A DNA stretch of 64,000 nucleotides from Candidatus Tectomicrobia bacterium (GTDB lineage: Bacteria; UBA8248): assembly GCA_016192135.1 (NCBI GenBank), contig JACPUR010000019.1, forward strand, positions 124,001 through 188,000, in the 5' to 3' direction. Below the pieces are notes generated by a model, which was given only the letters and a program-made list of their open reading frames with translations, was not told where the DNA came from and ran no database searches. Position 1 is the stretch's first letter; each line of letters begins with the position of its first letter. A program made the position numbers and the translations under genes. Shown here in pieces: positions 40,304 to 48,618 of the stretch.

Positions 40304-40332
40304 GGCATCTCCATCATCTACAATATTCATCC

Positions 40333-40360
40333 GTAGGGGCGACCGGCCGGTCGCCCCTAC
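40333..40360. repeat. GTAGGGGC-capped palindrome, GACCGGCCGGTC core
   Basis: A perfect 28-bp palindrome sharing its core with 23026-23053. Confidence 0.85.
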
Positions 40361-40384
40361 AAACGCGGACGGCGCTGCACGTTC

Positions 40385-40412
40385 GCAGGGGCGTTCAATT
40401 GAACGCCCCTAC
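40385..40412. repeat. GCAGGGGC-capped palindrome, GTTCAATTGAAC core
   Basis: It shares its core with 6608-6635. Only 24 bases separate it from the previous copy. Confidence 0.85.
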
Positions 40413-40442
40413 ATGAGGCCGTTCCCGCGGCAGGAGCAAGAA

Positions 40443-40841
40443 ATGATCGAAGAGCCCAGGCGGATCCTCGTGGTCTGCTCGGACCTCATGTTCAACGCCA
40501 AGATCCGCGAGGCGGGCCTCTCGCCCGGCGCGGCGCTCGAGTTCGTCGGCACGCCCGAGAAGTACGACGAGGCGCTCAAGAACTTCCGGATCGTCCTCCT
40601 CCTCGTGGACCTCCACCACCCGGCGCTGGGCGGCGCGGCCGCGGGCGAGCTGGTCAAGAAGCTCCGCGAGAGTCCCAAGAACAAGGGCGCCTACGCCATG
40701 GCCTGGGGCGCCCACACCGAGGTGGACCTCCTCAAGGGCGCCGAGCGGGCCGGCTTCGACAAGGTGCTCGCGCGCTCCGCCTTCGTGCGCGAGATGCCCG
40801 AGATCGTCCGCCGCGCCGTGAGCCGCATCCGCACCGCCTGA
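40443..40841 (+). CDS. Receiver-like (pseudo-response-regulator) protein
   Basis: The ATG at 40443 has AGGAG seven bases upstream; an ATG at 40413 lies against a repeat and is rejected. The 132 residues alternate strand and helix in the CheY manner (RRILVVCSDLMFNAKIREAG, FRIVLLLVDLHHPA, AYAMAWGAHTEVDLLKGAERAGFDKVLARSAF). VDLHHP aligns with the phosphoacceptor Asp region, and the late AFV aligns with the KPF position, where Lys is absent. It is probably a degenerate receiver acting by protein contacts. Confidence 0.6.
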   Translation: MIEEPRRILVVCSDLMFNAKIREAGLSPGAALEFVGTPEKYDEALKNFRIVLLLVDLHHPALGGAAAGELVKKLRESPKNKGAYAMAWGAHTEVDLLKGAERAGFDKVLARSAFVREMPEIVRRAVSRIRTA

Positions 40842-40849
40842 TCCCCTCC

Positions 40850-41233
40850 ATGCCGGACCGCCCCGGGGACCCCGCCGAACGGAGTTCGGATGGGGGGAGC
40901 CGTCCCAACCCCGAGCCCTTCCAGGGCAGCCTCGTCTGGTGGATCGAGGTCCCCGCCTCCGAGCAGAACTACCTCCAGGGCGTCCTCGAGGGCCACGAGG
41001 AGCTCGGCTACTACCAGACCCTCGACCAGTGCGTCCGGCGCGGGCCGGACCGCCGGCCCGTCGCCCTGGGGCGCATCACCTCCACCCCGGACATGCGGGA
41101 GCGGCTCGCGCGCCTCCTCGCCGTCCTCGCGGCGGAGTGCGGCGTCTCCCTGCCCGGGCGCGCGCCGGATTTTCTCCCCGACGAGAAGCCGGGGGCCCGG
41201 GCGCGGGGGAAGCGGCCGAGAGGGCGAGGATGA
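40850..41233 (+). CDS. DUF4911-like small protein
   Basis: The ATG at 40850 lies nine bases after the receiver-like gene, so the two are probably co-transcribed. The 127 residues have a disordered N-terminus, a core (SLVWWIEVPASEQNYLQGVLEGHEELGYYQTLD) that fits DUF4911 (short alpha/beta proteins with a YLxxILE motif), and a basic C-terminal tail (GARARGKRPRGRG). The function is unknown and the family call is tentative. Confidence 0.6.
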   Translation: MPDRPGDPAERSSDGGSRPNPEPFQGSLVWWIEVPASEQNYLQGVLEGHEELGYYQTLDQCVRRGPDRRPVALGRITSTPDMRERLARLLAVLAAECGVSLPGRAPDFLPDEKPGARARGKRPRGRG

Positions 41234-41347
41234 GCGGGAGCCTCCGGCCTATCCGGCGAAGACGGCTTCCGGTGGAATTTGAATGGGAGAACGAGAGAAA
41301 GACGAGAATGTTTCGGAGAGAAGGAGAAGCCTATCTATATGTGGCCG

Positions 41348-42109
41348 CTAGGCCGGGATCGGCCTCTTTGCCAGGCCGCCCCGGATGGCGTCGATGAAGC
41401 GCCTGGCCTCCCCTTTCCGGTCGGAAGCCCCCCGGATGGGCCTCCCGACGACGATGCAGGAAGCGCCCTCCGCGACGGCGGTTTCCGGATGGGTGGCCCG
41501 GCTTTGGTGATCGTCCTTGCTTGAATCCGGAAAGCGCATCCCCGGGGTGACGATCAGGAACTCCTCCGGCCGGGAATGGCGGTCCGCGATCCCGCGGATC
41601 AGGCTCACCTCTTTTCCCGAGGAAATCACCCCGTCCAGGCCGTCGTTCAGCGCCTTTTCGGTCCGCTCCCCGACGAGCTGGCTCACCGTTCTGCCGTACA
41701 TGTGCTGGCAGGCGGCGTCGTCCAGGTGGGTCAGGGCGGTCACGCAGAGCAGCCGGATTTCCCTCCCCTCCCCCCTCGCCGCGTTCCGCGCCGCCACGGC
41801 GGCCTGCATGCTCTTCCGGTCGCCGTTCCCGTCGAGGGTGGCGAACGTCACCCCGAAGCGCGCGGCCACCCGGACCGCCTTCGCGACCGTCTCGGGGATG
41901 TCGATCCACTTCAGGTCCAGGAACACTTTCTTGCCTGACCCCACGAGCTCCTTCACGAAGTCGGGGCCGGCCGCGGCGAAGAGCTCCAGCCCGACCTTGT
42001 AGAACGACACGGCCCCCTCCAGCTCCCGGACGAGCGAGCGCGCCTCCTCCCCGCTGTCGACGTCCAGGGCGAGGATGAGGCGTTCTTCCGGCGTCAGGTG
42101 GAGGGGCAT
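41348..42109 (-). CDS. pyrF: Orotidine 5'-phosphate decarboxylase
   Basis: 253 residues with a TIM-barrel pattern. LILALDVDSGEEARSLVREL opens the chain, FYKVGLELF supplies the substrate Lys, and FLDLKWIDIPET (63-74) holds the catalytic Asp65-Lys67-Asp70. IVTPGMRFPDSSKDDHQSRATHPETAVAEGASCIVVGRPI ends the barrel. The usual DLKFHDIP reads DLKWIDIP; the charged catalytic set is intact. It completes UMP synthesis. No other pyr genes are nearby. Confidence 0.93.
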   Translation of the reverse strand: MPLHLTPEERLILALDVDSGEEARSLVRELEGAVSFYKVGLELFAAAGPDFVKELVGSGKKVFLDLKWIDIPETVAKAVRVAARFGVTFATLDGNGDRKSMQAAVAARNAARGEGREIRLLCVTALTHLDDAACQHMYGRTVSQLVGERTEKALNDGLDGVISSGKEVSLIRGIADRHSRPEEFLIVTPGMRFPDSSKDDHQSRATHPETAVAEGASCIVVGRPIRGASDRKGEARRFIDAIRGGLAKRPIPA

Positions 42110-42323
42110 GTGCCGGTCTCTCCCGGGCGGGCGCCGCTAAGGTGAACGAAGCCGCATGAATGATTGTTTGTGTGCAATTCCGCCGGACGGGCCGCTTTTT
42201 AGCCGCAAACCACGGGGCCGTCAAGCCAAGCGGGGGCTCGCATGAGGAAGAGCGCCGGGGGACGCAGGCTCCCGCGGGGCCATCGCCGGCATCGGGGCGA
42301 GCGTTCGCCCGCTCTCTCCGCCC

Positions 42324-44348
42324 CTACCTCCCGAACAGGCCCTTGAGGCCCTGGCCGATCCCCTCGACGCCCTTCTTGAGCTCCTCCGCCGCCTTGCCGG
42401 CCGCGGAGGTGGGCTGCTTGGCGGGGGGCTGGCCGGGGGCGGCCATGAGCTTGAGGCAGGGGTTGTCCGCGGAGCCCAGATCCCCGAGGCCGGCGATGGC
42501 GGCGGGCGGGAAGATGAAGATGCCGGCGATGCCGCCGAGCCGGCGCGCGACGGCCAGCTCGTCCGGGCGGACCTTGGGATTCGCGAGGGTCCCCTGGATG
42601 TTGACCGGCACCGAGAGGTTCAGCGTGGCCGACTTGGGCCGGGGCGTCACCTTCATGTCGAGGGTTTCCCTGCCGAGATCGATTTTCCCCTCGCCCGCGA
42701 TGGTGGAGAACTCGCTGTCCACGACGAGGGCGCGGCTGGTCGCCACCCCGTCCCGCACCAGGAAGTCGCTCACCGCGCAGTTGAGGGCCACCTTGTCGGT
42801 GCCCTTGGAGAGCAGGGTGCCGAGCACCTGGGTGAAGCCGCCGATGGCGTAGTCCAGCCCGGCGGTGCTGGCCCGTCCGTTGGCCATGACGAACTTGGTC
42901 TCCCCGTTCAGGCTGGCCATGATGGCGGCCACGCTCGCGCCCCGGCCCTTGAGGTCCACGGCGAGGTCCGCCCGGCCGCTTACCCAGTCGCGGTGGCCTG
43001 CCTCCTTGAGCAGCGCGCCCAGCTCGAGGCCCTTCACCTTCATCCCGGCGGCCGCCGCCTTCGTCCCCGCGTCGAGGGAGAGCCCGCCCGCCGCCTCCCC
43101 GCCGGCCACCTTCGCGGTGAAGGGCTGGACCGAAAGCTTCCCGCCGCGCAGGACGAGACGGGCCGCGACCTCCCTGAGCGTGGCGCCGGGGGCCACGACC
43201 TCGCCCGCCGTATAGCGCACGTCCGCGTCGAGAAGGCCCAGGGCGTCGAGCGGGAGGGGATCGTTCGGGAAGACCTTGCCCTTGCGGGCCGCGGACTTCT
43301 TCTGCCCGCCCCCCGCCGCCTTCCCGCCCTCCGGGGCGCCGAGGAAATCGGCCAGGACGGCGCGCTTGGACGCCAGCTCGGCCGTGATCAGGGGCTTGGC
43401 CCCCTTGAGGTTCACCCCCGCCTTGCCCGCGAGGTCCGTCCCGCCCAGGGCGAGCTTGAGGTTGTCCGCCTGGAAGATATCGGGGCCTCCCTTCACCTCG
43501 GCGGAGAAGGAGAGCTTGCCGAGGCTCGCGGCCATCTCCCCCGCGATGGGCTTCAGGGCGGCGAGGCTCGCGGCGGAGGCCGAGACGGCGAGGCGCACGC
43601 CGCTCATCTTCTGGAGGTTTCCGATCTCGCCCTTCACCTGGGCTTCCACCCCGGCGAGCGAGGCCTGAATGTCCAAGGGGAAGGTCCCGCCCGAGCCCAG
43701 GATGCGCCCGAGCGCCCCCACCTTCCCCTTCGCCCGGAGCGGGAGATCCATGTAGGCGCCCTTGAGGTCCAGCGTCACGGGCGCCTCGAGGCCCTCGGCC
43801 CGGGTGGTCATCCGCTCGATGGCGAGCTTCTGCACCTCGCCCGTCTGGCCGTCGCGGTAGGTGACGAGGCCGTCCTCGAGCCGGAGCGAGACGCTCAGCC
43901 CGGCGGGCAGGCCCCCCCCGGCGCCGCCCCCCGCGCCCGGCTCGCCGAACATCCAGTTGCCGCGCCCCTGGCGGTCGGTCTCCAGGAGGATGTCGGGCCC
44001 CACGAGGACGAGGCGCTTCAGCCGGATGTCCCTGGAGAGGAGGGGCCAGAGCTCCACCTCCACCTCGAGCCGCCTGAGCCGGGCCATCTCGGGCCGCGTG
44101 CCCCAGGAGGCGTTGGAGAAGCTGGCGCCCTCCACCACCAGCGCCGGGCTCCACCCGATGGCGAGCGAGATGGGGCCCTCGAGCTTGAGGTCCCGGCCCG
44201 TGGCGGCCTTCGCCTGCTGGACGATGTAGCCCTTGTACTGGTTGGGGTCGATGGACTTGATGTAGGCGATTCCGCCCGCGATCGCGAGGACGAGAAGCAG
44301 GGCGAGGGCGCCGGCGACGGTGCGCATGCGCATGGCCGCGTCTCCCAT
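42324..44348 (-). CDS. AsmA-family inner-membrane/periplasmic protein, copy 1
   Basis: 674 residues with one N-terminal membrane helix (VAGALALLLVLAIAGGIAYI). The AsmA repeat follows: DPNQYKGYIVQQAKAATGRDLKLEGPISLAIGWSPALVVEGASFSNASWG. The long beta-rich remainder is typical of lipid-transfer AsmA/TAM proteins. The C-terminal VAVARRLGGIAGIFIFPPAAIAGLGDLGSADNPCLKL, a short hydrophobic segment plus Cys, is shared with the paralogue at 46305-48392. AsmA proteins help phospholipid transport and outer-membrane assembly. Start candidates are 44348 and an ATG 15 bases later. Confidence 0.88.
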   Translation of the reverse strand: MGDAAMRMRTVAGALALLLVLAIAGGIAYIKSIDPNQYKGYIVQQAKAATGRDLKLEGPISLAIGWSPALVVEGASFSNASWGTRPEMARLRRLEVEVELWPLLSRDIRLKRLVLVGPDILLETDRQGRGNWMFGEPGAGGGAGGGLPAGLSVSLRLEDGLVTYRDGQTGEVQKLAIERMTTRAEGLEAPVTLDLKGAYMDLPLRAKGKVGALGRILGSGGTFPLDIQASLAGVEAQVKGEIGNLQKMSGVRLAVSASAASLAALKPIAGEMAASLGKLSFSAEVKGGPDIFQADNLKLALGGTDLAGKAGVNLKGAKPLITAELASKRAVLADFLGAPEGGKAAGGGQKKSAARKGKVFPNDPLPLDALGLLDADVRYTAGEVVAPGATLREVAARLVLRGGKLSVQPFTAKVAGGEAAGGLSLDAGTKAAAAGMKVKGLELGALLKEAGHRDWVSGRADLAVDLKGRGASVAAIMASLNGETKFVMANGRASTAGLDYAIGGFTQVLGTLLSKGTDKVALNCAVSDFLVRDGVATSRALVVDSEFSTIAGEGKIDLGRETLDMKVTPRPKSATLNLSVPVNIQGTLANPKVRPDELAVARRLGGIAGIFIFPPAAIAGLGDLGSADNPCLKLMAAPGQPPAKQPTSAAGKAAEELKKGVEGIGQGLKGLFGR

Positions 44349-44573
44349 GGAAGGGGAAGGGGAAGGGGACAGGCAGGAGGACGGCCGCGCCTTCCGGCGG
44401 CGGGAAGCGGCCTGGGTGACGGGCGGAATTGTATCACGGCGCCGCCGCGGGGAAGGGACAGCGGGCGGCTGGTGTGTCCTAATTTGAATTGGTCCGAGTG
44501 GTCGACATTTGACGAATTGGAGGGGTTCTAAAGATTGGATGGCAGTTTCCGGAAAACCCGTGACGTTGTCAGT

Positions 44574-44819
44574 TTAACTCCCCCAAAAATCCTTGGGGGA
44601 AAGGCCAAAGGCTCTAATAATTGATTGCACAACATGGACGCTGACATCAGAGTTATCGCCGTGGTGCTTGACTGGATAGGTTACTCCCTTTCTTGACCCT
44701 TCTTTTTCAGGCCGCAGAAAAACCACATGGCTTCCCTTGCCTCGATCGGCAAGAGAAAGAATCCCCAAGTCTCGCAATATCCGCTCCAATTCCCGGAATT
44801 TAATAGGGTGAGGATTCAT
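44574..44819 (-). CDS. hicA: HicA-family mRNA interferase toxin
   Basis: 81 residues starting at the ATG at 44819 after GGGAG. The double-stranded-RNA-binding fold of HicA is recognisable: IKFRELERILRDLGI, GKGSHVVFLRPEK with catalytic His31, and GVTYPVKHHGDNSDVSVHVVQSIIRAFGLSPKDF. It would cleave mRNA and be neutralised by the HicB-like protein encoded 7 bases upstream. The gene is AT-richer than the flanking AsmA genes, consistent with acquisition. Confidence 0.85.
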   Translation of the reverse strand: MNPHPIKFRELERILRDLGILSLADRGKGSHVVFLRPEKEGSRKGVTYPVKHHGDNSDVSVHVVQSIIRAFGLSPKDFWGS

Positions 44820-44826
44820 TACTCCC

Positions 44827-45150
44827 TTATACCATTACAGGCACCGCCGAAAGCGATAGCCCAGAGGTTATTGAATCCCACCGGGATATTTTGGTTTCCC
44901 GCTGGCGCTTCTGGGCTTGGGCTTTGGTTTTAAAGAACCGCTGCCATACTTCGGGCGGGGCCGGTCTAAAAATATTTTCAAAATTATCGTTTTCGGCGGC
45001 ATAGACAATTTGGGCCTGGCAAACCTCCAAGAGGTCATCAATGGCCTCATGTTCGCTAGGCGCGGTCACAACCAAATCCAACTGGAGCGCATGGGCCACG
45101 AAAAGTCCATCTTCTTCGTAAACCACAGCGTCAATGTGAAGTTCGGGCAC
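44827..45150 (-). CDS. hicB: HicB-family antitoxin
   Basis: From the GTG at 45150 (GAGGG upstream) the 107 residues begin VPELHIDAVVYEEDGLFVAHALQLDLVVTAPSEHEAIDDLLEVC, a clear HicB domain. The basic C-terminal half (FRPAPPEVWQRFFKTKAQAQKRQRETKISRW) may bind DNA or the toxin. The open frame extends to 45246, but that part would include a palindrome at 45221-45235 that looks like an operator. It is upstream of hicA, the reverse of the most common order. Confidence 0.75.
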   Translation of the reverse strand: MPELHIDAVVYEEDGLFVAHALQLDLVVTAPSEHEAIDDLLEVCQAQIVYAAENDNFENIFRPAPPEVWQRFFKTKAQAQKRQRETKISRWDSITSGLSLSAVPVMV

Positions 45151-45220
45151 CGGGCTACCCTCAGGCGGCCTATTTCGGCCAATTATCCGTTCACCATCCG
45201 GGGTGTACGGCCCTTTTAAT

Positions 45221-45235
45221 TTCGGGTATCCCGAA
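45221..45235. promoter_or_regulatory. Operator-like palindrome of hicBA
   Basis: TTCGGG and CCCGAA surround TAT, about 70 bases before the hicB start. It suits autoregulation by the antitoxin. Confidence 0.45.
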
Positions 45236-45284
45236 TTGCCACACAATAGCTATGTTTTGACTTTGTTTGTTGGCATATAAATCG

Positions 45285-45313
45285 TTGACATATTGCCAAC
45301 AAAATCATACATT
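45285..45313 (+). promoter_or_regulatory. Candidate promoter of the winged-helix gene
   Basis: TTGACA, then 17 bases, then TACATT, about 30 bases before the start at 45344. It is a good sigma-70 match in the AT-rich insert. Confidence 0.55.
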
Positions 45314-45343
45314 GACGGCGGGCTTGGATTGGGAGGTACCACC

Positions 45344-46057
45344 ATGGAGTTCCCGTCGGTTTTGGACAGGGAAACAATCCAAAAAGCAATCGACAATCTC
45401 AAAGATAAAAGAAATCAAATAGATGAGCGAATTTTGGCCCTTGAAATCATGTTGAAATGGCAGGAGGAAGAACCAAACAACAAATCCTCCACTGCGCCTC
45501 CATTCCCTGGCTTACTTCGTAGAAGGCCCCTTTCAAGGCCTTGGGATCCCATTGAGGCACGGAGGCTCTGGGGGGAGGCGATCCAATCCCTCAGACCGGC
45601 GCGGCAAGTCCTCTTCAGGGAAGTTGAAGTGGACACGGAGGCGGAGAGACAGGTACGCCTTCGTTTCCGTGCAGAAAATGTCCCCGCCCAAATTCTCGAC
45701 CTAGTCCGGGACACACTGCCCCTTCTAGAGACTTTCTTTAGGGAGCACGCGCCATGGCGTGTCAGGGTGGCAATTGAAAGTCCGAAGCCTTCTGGCCCCT
45801 CGGAAGAAAAGCTCTTTGAGAATTTAAGCCAAAGGGAGACGTGCCTTAGAATAATAAATAGTTCTAATGATGTATTGACAGTTCGACAAGTGGCCGAGCG
45901 GGCTCAAGGTGGGGGATACAAATTCAGGGCTGAGAGACCAGAACCATCGGTATCTACGACTCTTCGGCGGTTGGCCCAAGAAGGATTGATCAGGTTAATC
46001 TCGACCAACAAGGGCAATTTTTATAAGCGGATAGAAAACGCCCCGCAGGGCACATGA
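45344..46057 (+). CDS. Coiled-coil protein with C-terminal winged-helix domain
   Basis: The ATG at 45344 has GGAGG seven bases upstream; a TTG at 45293 is less likely. The 237 residues comprise an N-terminal coiled coil (ETIQKAIDNLKDKRNQIDERILALEIMLKWQEEE), a middle alpha/beta part (RQVLFREVEVDTEAERQVRLRFRAENVPAQILDLV), and a winged helix (ETCLRIINSSNDVLTVRQVAERA, VSTTLRRLAQEGLIRLIS, NKGNFYKRI). It may be a regulator or an accessory of the HicBA module. It shares the AT-rich composition of the insert. Confidence 0.75.
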   Translation: MEFPSVLDRETIQKAIDNLKDKRNQIDERILALEIMLKWQEEEPNNKSSTAPPFPGLLRRRPLSRPWDPIEARRLWGEAIQSLRPARQVLFREVEVDTEAERQVRLRFRAENVPAQILDLVRDTLPLLETFFREHAPWRVRVAIESPKPSGPSEEKLFENLSQRETCLRIINSSNDVLTVRQVAERAQGGGYKFRAERPEPSVSTTLRRLAQEGLIRLISTNKGNFYKRIENAPQGT

Positions 46058-46082
46058 CCATGCGGGGCTCTTTCTTTTCATC

Positions 46083-46160
46083 GGAGCGTTGGCCGAGTGG
46101 CTTAAGGCACCCGGCTTAGGATTGGGCGGGGGCACCCCCCTCTAAGGAACGCCCCCGCCC
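46083..46160 (+). pseudogene. tRNA-Leu(UAG)-like remnant without a T arm
   Basis: Positions 46083-46126 form an acceptor strand (GGAGCGT), D arm (GCC / GGC) and anticodon stem CCCGG / TTGGG with loop CTTAGGA, U33 and anticodon UAG. A GGGGG / CCCCC variable arm follows, then ACGCCCC, which could close the acceptor with one mismatch. No GTTCGAATC T-loop is present. A larger inverted repeat (GGGCGGGGGC / GCCCCCGCCC) spans the break. It is probably a damaged tRNA at the edge of an insert, not a functional gene. Confidence 0.45.
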
Positions 46161-46304
46161 AGTTAAATTAAAACCACTCTAAAAATTGGTCAAGCGCATC
46201 ATTCCGGCCTCCCCGAATCGCTCATCGGAACACGATTTGCCTCACCATGCGGATGCGGATGCGCCGCCTGACCCGGCTAATTCTCGCGCCCCGCCTTTTG
46301 CGTC

Positions 46305-48392
46305 CTACTTCCCGAGCAGCCCCTTCAGCCCCTCGCCGATCCCCTCGATGCCCTTCTTCAGCTCCTTGCCCACCCCTTCGAGTCCCTTCTTCGGGTCGCC
46401 GTCCTTCGGGTCGCCGTCCTTCGGGGCGCCGGGGGCGGCCCCGCTCTTCATGATGTCGATGCAGGGGTTGCTCCAGGTGCCCAGCTCGCCGAGGCCGATG
46501 ATGGCCGCCGGCGGGAAGACGAAGGCCCCGATCACCCCGGCGAGCCTCCGGGCGACCGCCAGCTCGTCCGGGCGGACGCTCGGCTTCCGGAGGGGGCCCT
46601 CGATCCGGACCGGCACCGACATGCTCAGGGTGACGGACTTGGCCTTCGGCACGACCCGCATGTCGACCGTCTCCCGGCCGAGGTCGATCTTGCCCTCGCC
46701 CGAGATGGTGGAGAACTGGCTGTCGGCCACCAGGGCGCGTGTCTCGGCGACGCCTTTCTTCACGGCGAAGTCGGCCGCCGCGCAGTTGAGCTTCATGTTG
46801 GTGGTGCCCTGCGAGAGGAGGGTGCCGAGCACCTGGGTGAAGCCGCCGACCAGGTAGTCGAGGCCGGCCGTGTTCATGGTCCCCTCGCCGACGAGGAGCC
46901 GGGTCTCCCCGTCCAGGTTACCCATGAGGGTGTCGACGTCCTCGCCCCGGCCCTGGAGGTCCAGGGAGAAGTCGGTCCGGCCGCTCACCCAGGCGGAGGT
47001 GCCCGCGTTCTTGAGGAGCTCGGCCATCTCGAGGTTCCGGCCCGTGACCTTGAGGCCGCCGACCTTGGTGTTGGCGTTGGCGTGGAGGTTCCCCTCCATC
47101 GAGCCGCCCGCGGTCTTGGCCTTGAGGGCGGTGAGGCCGAGGCGGCCGTCCTGGAGGTTGAGGTCGGCCGACACTTCGTGGAAGTACGCGCGCGGGGCGA
47201 TGAGCTCTCCCGCCGAGAGGCGGACGCGGGCGTCCACGTGGCGGAGGCTGTCGTAGGGGATGGGGGTCTTCGGGAAGAGCTCGCCCTTGCCGGCCCCGGG
47301 CTCCTTCTTGGGCGCCTGCTTGGGCGCCTGCCCGCCCTTGGCCGGCTGGATGAACTCCGTCAGCAGGAGGCGCTTCGAGACGAGCTCGCCCTCGAAGCGC
47401 GGGCGGGGGCCCTTGAAGTTCGCCTTGAAGCGCCCGGCGATGTCGCTCTCGCCGGAGCGCAGGGTCATCCCGGTGATCGCGAGGGAGGCCGTGTCTCCCT
47501 TCACCTGGGCGGCGAGCCGGAACTTGCCCGTCCCGCCGATCATGGAGCCGACGAGGGACTTCACGGAGGAGAACCCCCCGCCCTCCGAGGCGAAATGGAG
47601 GTCGATGCCGCTCATGTCTCCGATGTCGCCGATCCGTCCCTTGACCGAGCTCTGGATTTCGCCCACCGAGAAGGAGACCTCGACCGGGAACGGCCCCGTG
47701 CCCTTCAGGACCGTGCCGAAGGGGCCCACCTTGCCGTCCACCGTCACGGGGATCTCCTCGTAGGCGCCCTTGAACTTCAGCGCGACCAGCGAGTCGAGGC
47801 TCTCGGCGTTCGCGGACATGCGCTCGATGGTGACCCGGTGCACCTTGCCCGTCTGGTGGTTGCGGTAGGTGACGGAGGCGTTCTCCACCTGGGTGGCGAG
47901 GGCCAGGCCCGCCGGGACGCCCCGGCCCTCTTTCTTTTGGGGCTGCTTCTCATCCTTCTGGGGCTGCTTCTCATCGGCCGTGCCGAACTGCCAGTTCCCC
48001 CGGCCCTCCTTGTTCCTCTCGAGCAGGATGTCGGGATGGATCAGCACGAGGCGCTTCAGGCGGATCTCCCGGGCCCGGATGAGGGGGAGGATCTCCACCT
48101 CCACCTCGAGCCGCTTCAGGGTGGCCATCTGGGGGCGGCTCCCCCAGGAGGTGTTGGAGAAGCTCGCCCCCTCCACCACGAGCACGGGCCTCAGGCCGAG
48201 CTCGAAGCGGATGGGGCCCTCAATCCTGAGGTCGCGGCCGGTTGCCTCCTTCGCCTTGCCGGCGATGTAGCCCTTGTACTGGTTCGGGTCGAGGGTCTTG
48301 ATGTAAATGAACGCTCCCGCCACCGCGAGAACGATGATCCCCGCGATGGCGCCCAGGAAAATCGCGGCGGTGCGCATGATCGGAATCCCCAT
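46305..48392 (-). CDS. AsmA-family protein, copy 2
   Basis: 695 residues and clearly a paralogue of 42324-44348: membrane helix AIFLGAIAGIIVLAVAGAFIYI, then TLDPNQYKGYIAGKAKEATGRDLRIEGPIRFELGLRPVLVVEGASFSNTSWG, and the shared C-terminal VAVARRLAGVIGAFVFPPAAIIGLGELGTWSNPCIDI. Unlike copy 1 it has a short DEKQPQKDEKQPQKKE repeat near residue 140 and a GDPKDGDPKKG linker at the C-terminus. The function is as for AsmA proteins. The two copies are interrupted by the HicBA/winged-helix insert. Confidence 0.88.
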   Translation of the reverse strand: MGIPIMRTAAIFLGAIAGIIVLAVAGAFIYIKTLDPNQYKGYIAGKAKEATGRDLRIEGPIRFELGLRPVLVVEGASFSNTSWGSRPQMATLKRLEVEVEILPLIRAREIRLKRLVLIHPDILLERNKEGRGNWQFGTADEKQPQKDEKQPQKKEGRGVPAGLALATQVENASVTYRNHQTGKVHRVTIERMSANAESLDSLVALKFKGAYEEIPVTVDGKVGPFGTVLKGTGPFPVEVSFSVGEIQSSVKGRIGDIGDMSGIDLHFASEGGGFSSVKSLVGSMIGGTGKFRLAAQVKGDTASLAITGMTLRSGESDIAGRFKANFKGPRPRFEGELVSKRLLLTEFIQPAKGGQAPKQAPKKEPGAGKGELFPKTPIPYDSLRHVDARVRLSAGELIAPRAYFHEVSADLNLQDGRLGLTALKAKTAGGSMEGNLHANANTKVGGLKVTGRNLEMAELLKNAGTSAWVSGRTDFSLDLQGRGEDVDTLMGNLDGETRLLVGEGTMNTAGLDYLVGGFTQVLGTLLSQGTTNMKLNCAAADFAVKKGVAETRALVADSQFSTISGEGKIDLGRETVDMRVVPKAKSVTLSMSVPVRIEGPLRKPSVRPDELAVARRLAGVIGAFVFPPAAIIGLGELGTWSNPCIDIMKSGAAPGAPKDGDPKDGDPKKGLEGVGKELKKGIEGIGEGLKGLLGK

Positions 48393-48618
48393 TGGGAACC
48401 GCCCCCTCCGGAGGGGGGGCGCTCAGGCGGAAATCTCCAATCCCACGCCTAACGTGAGGGGAGGCCGCCCCCCGGCACAAGGCGGGGAAAAGCGGCAAAG
48501 GCGGCTTGAAAATCCCGATTTTTGGCCGGAATCCGCCGATTTTTGATCGAAAAGTTGTTATTTTTTGTTATTATTTGGAAGGATTTATGCCTGTGCTTGA
48601 TGAGGTCAATGAAATTTC

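Noticed and set aside
46083-46160. The tRNA-like sequence as selC (tRNA-Sec).
   Set aside because: The anticodon reads UAG, not UCA, and the long acceptor/T-arm stack of tRNA-Sec is absent.
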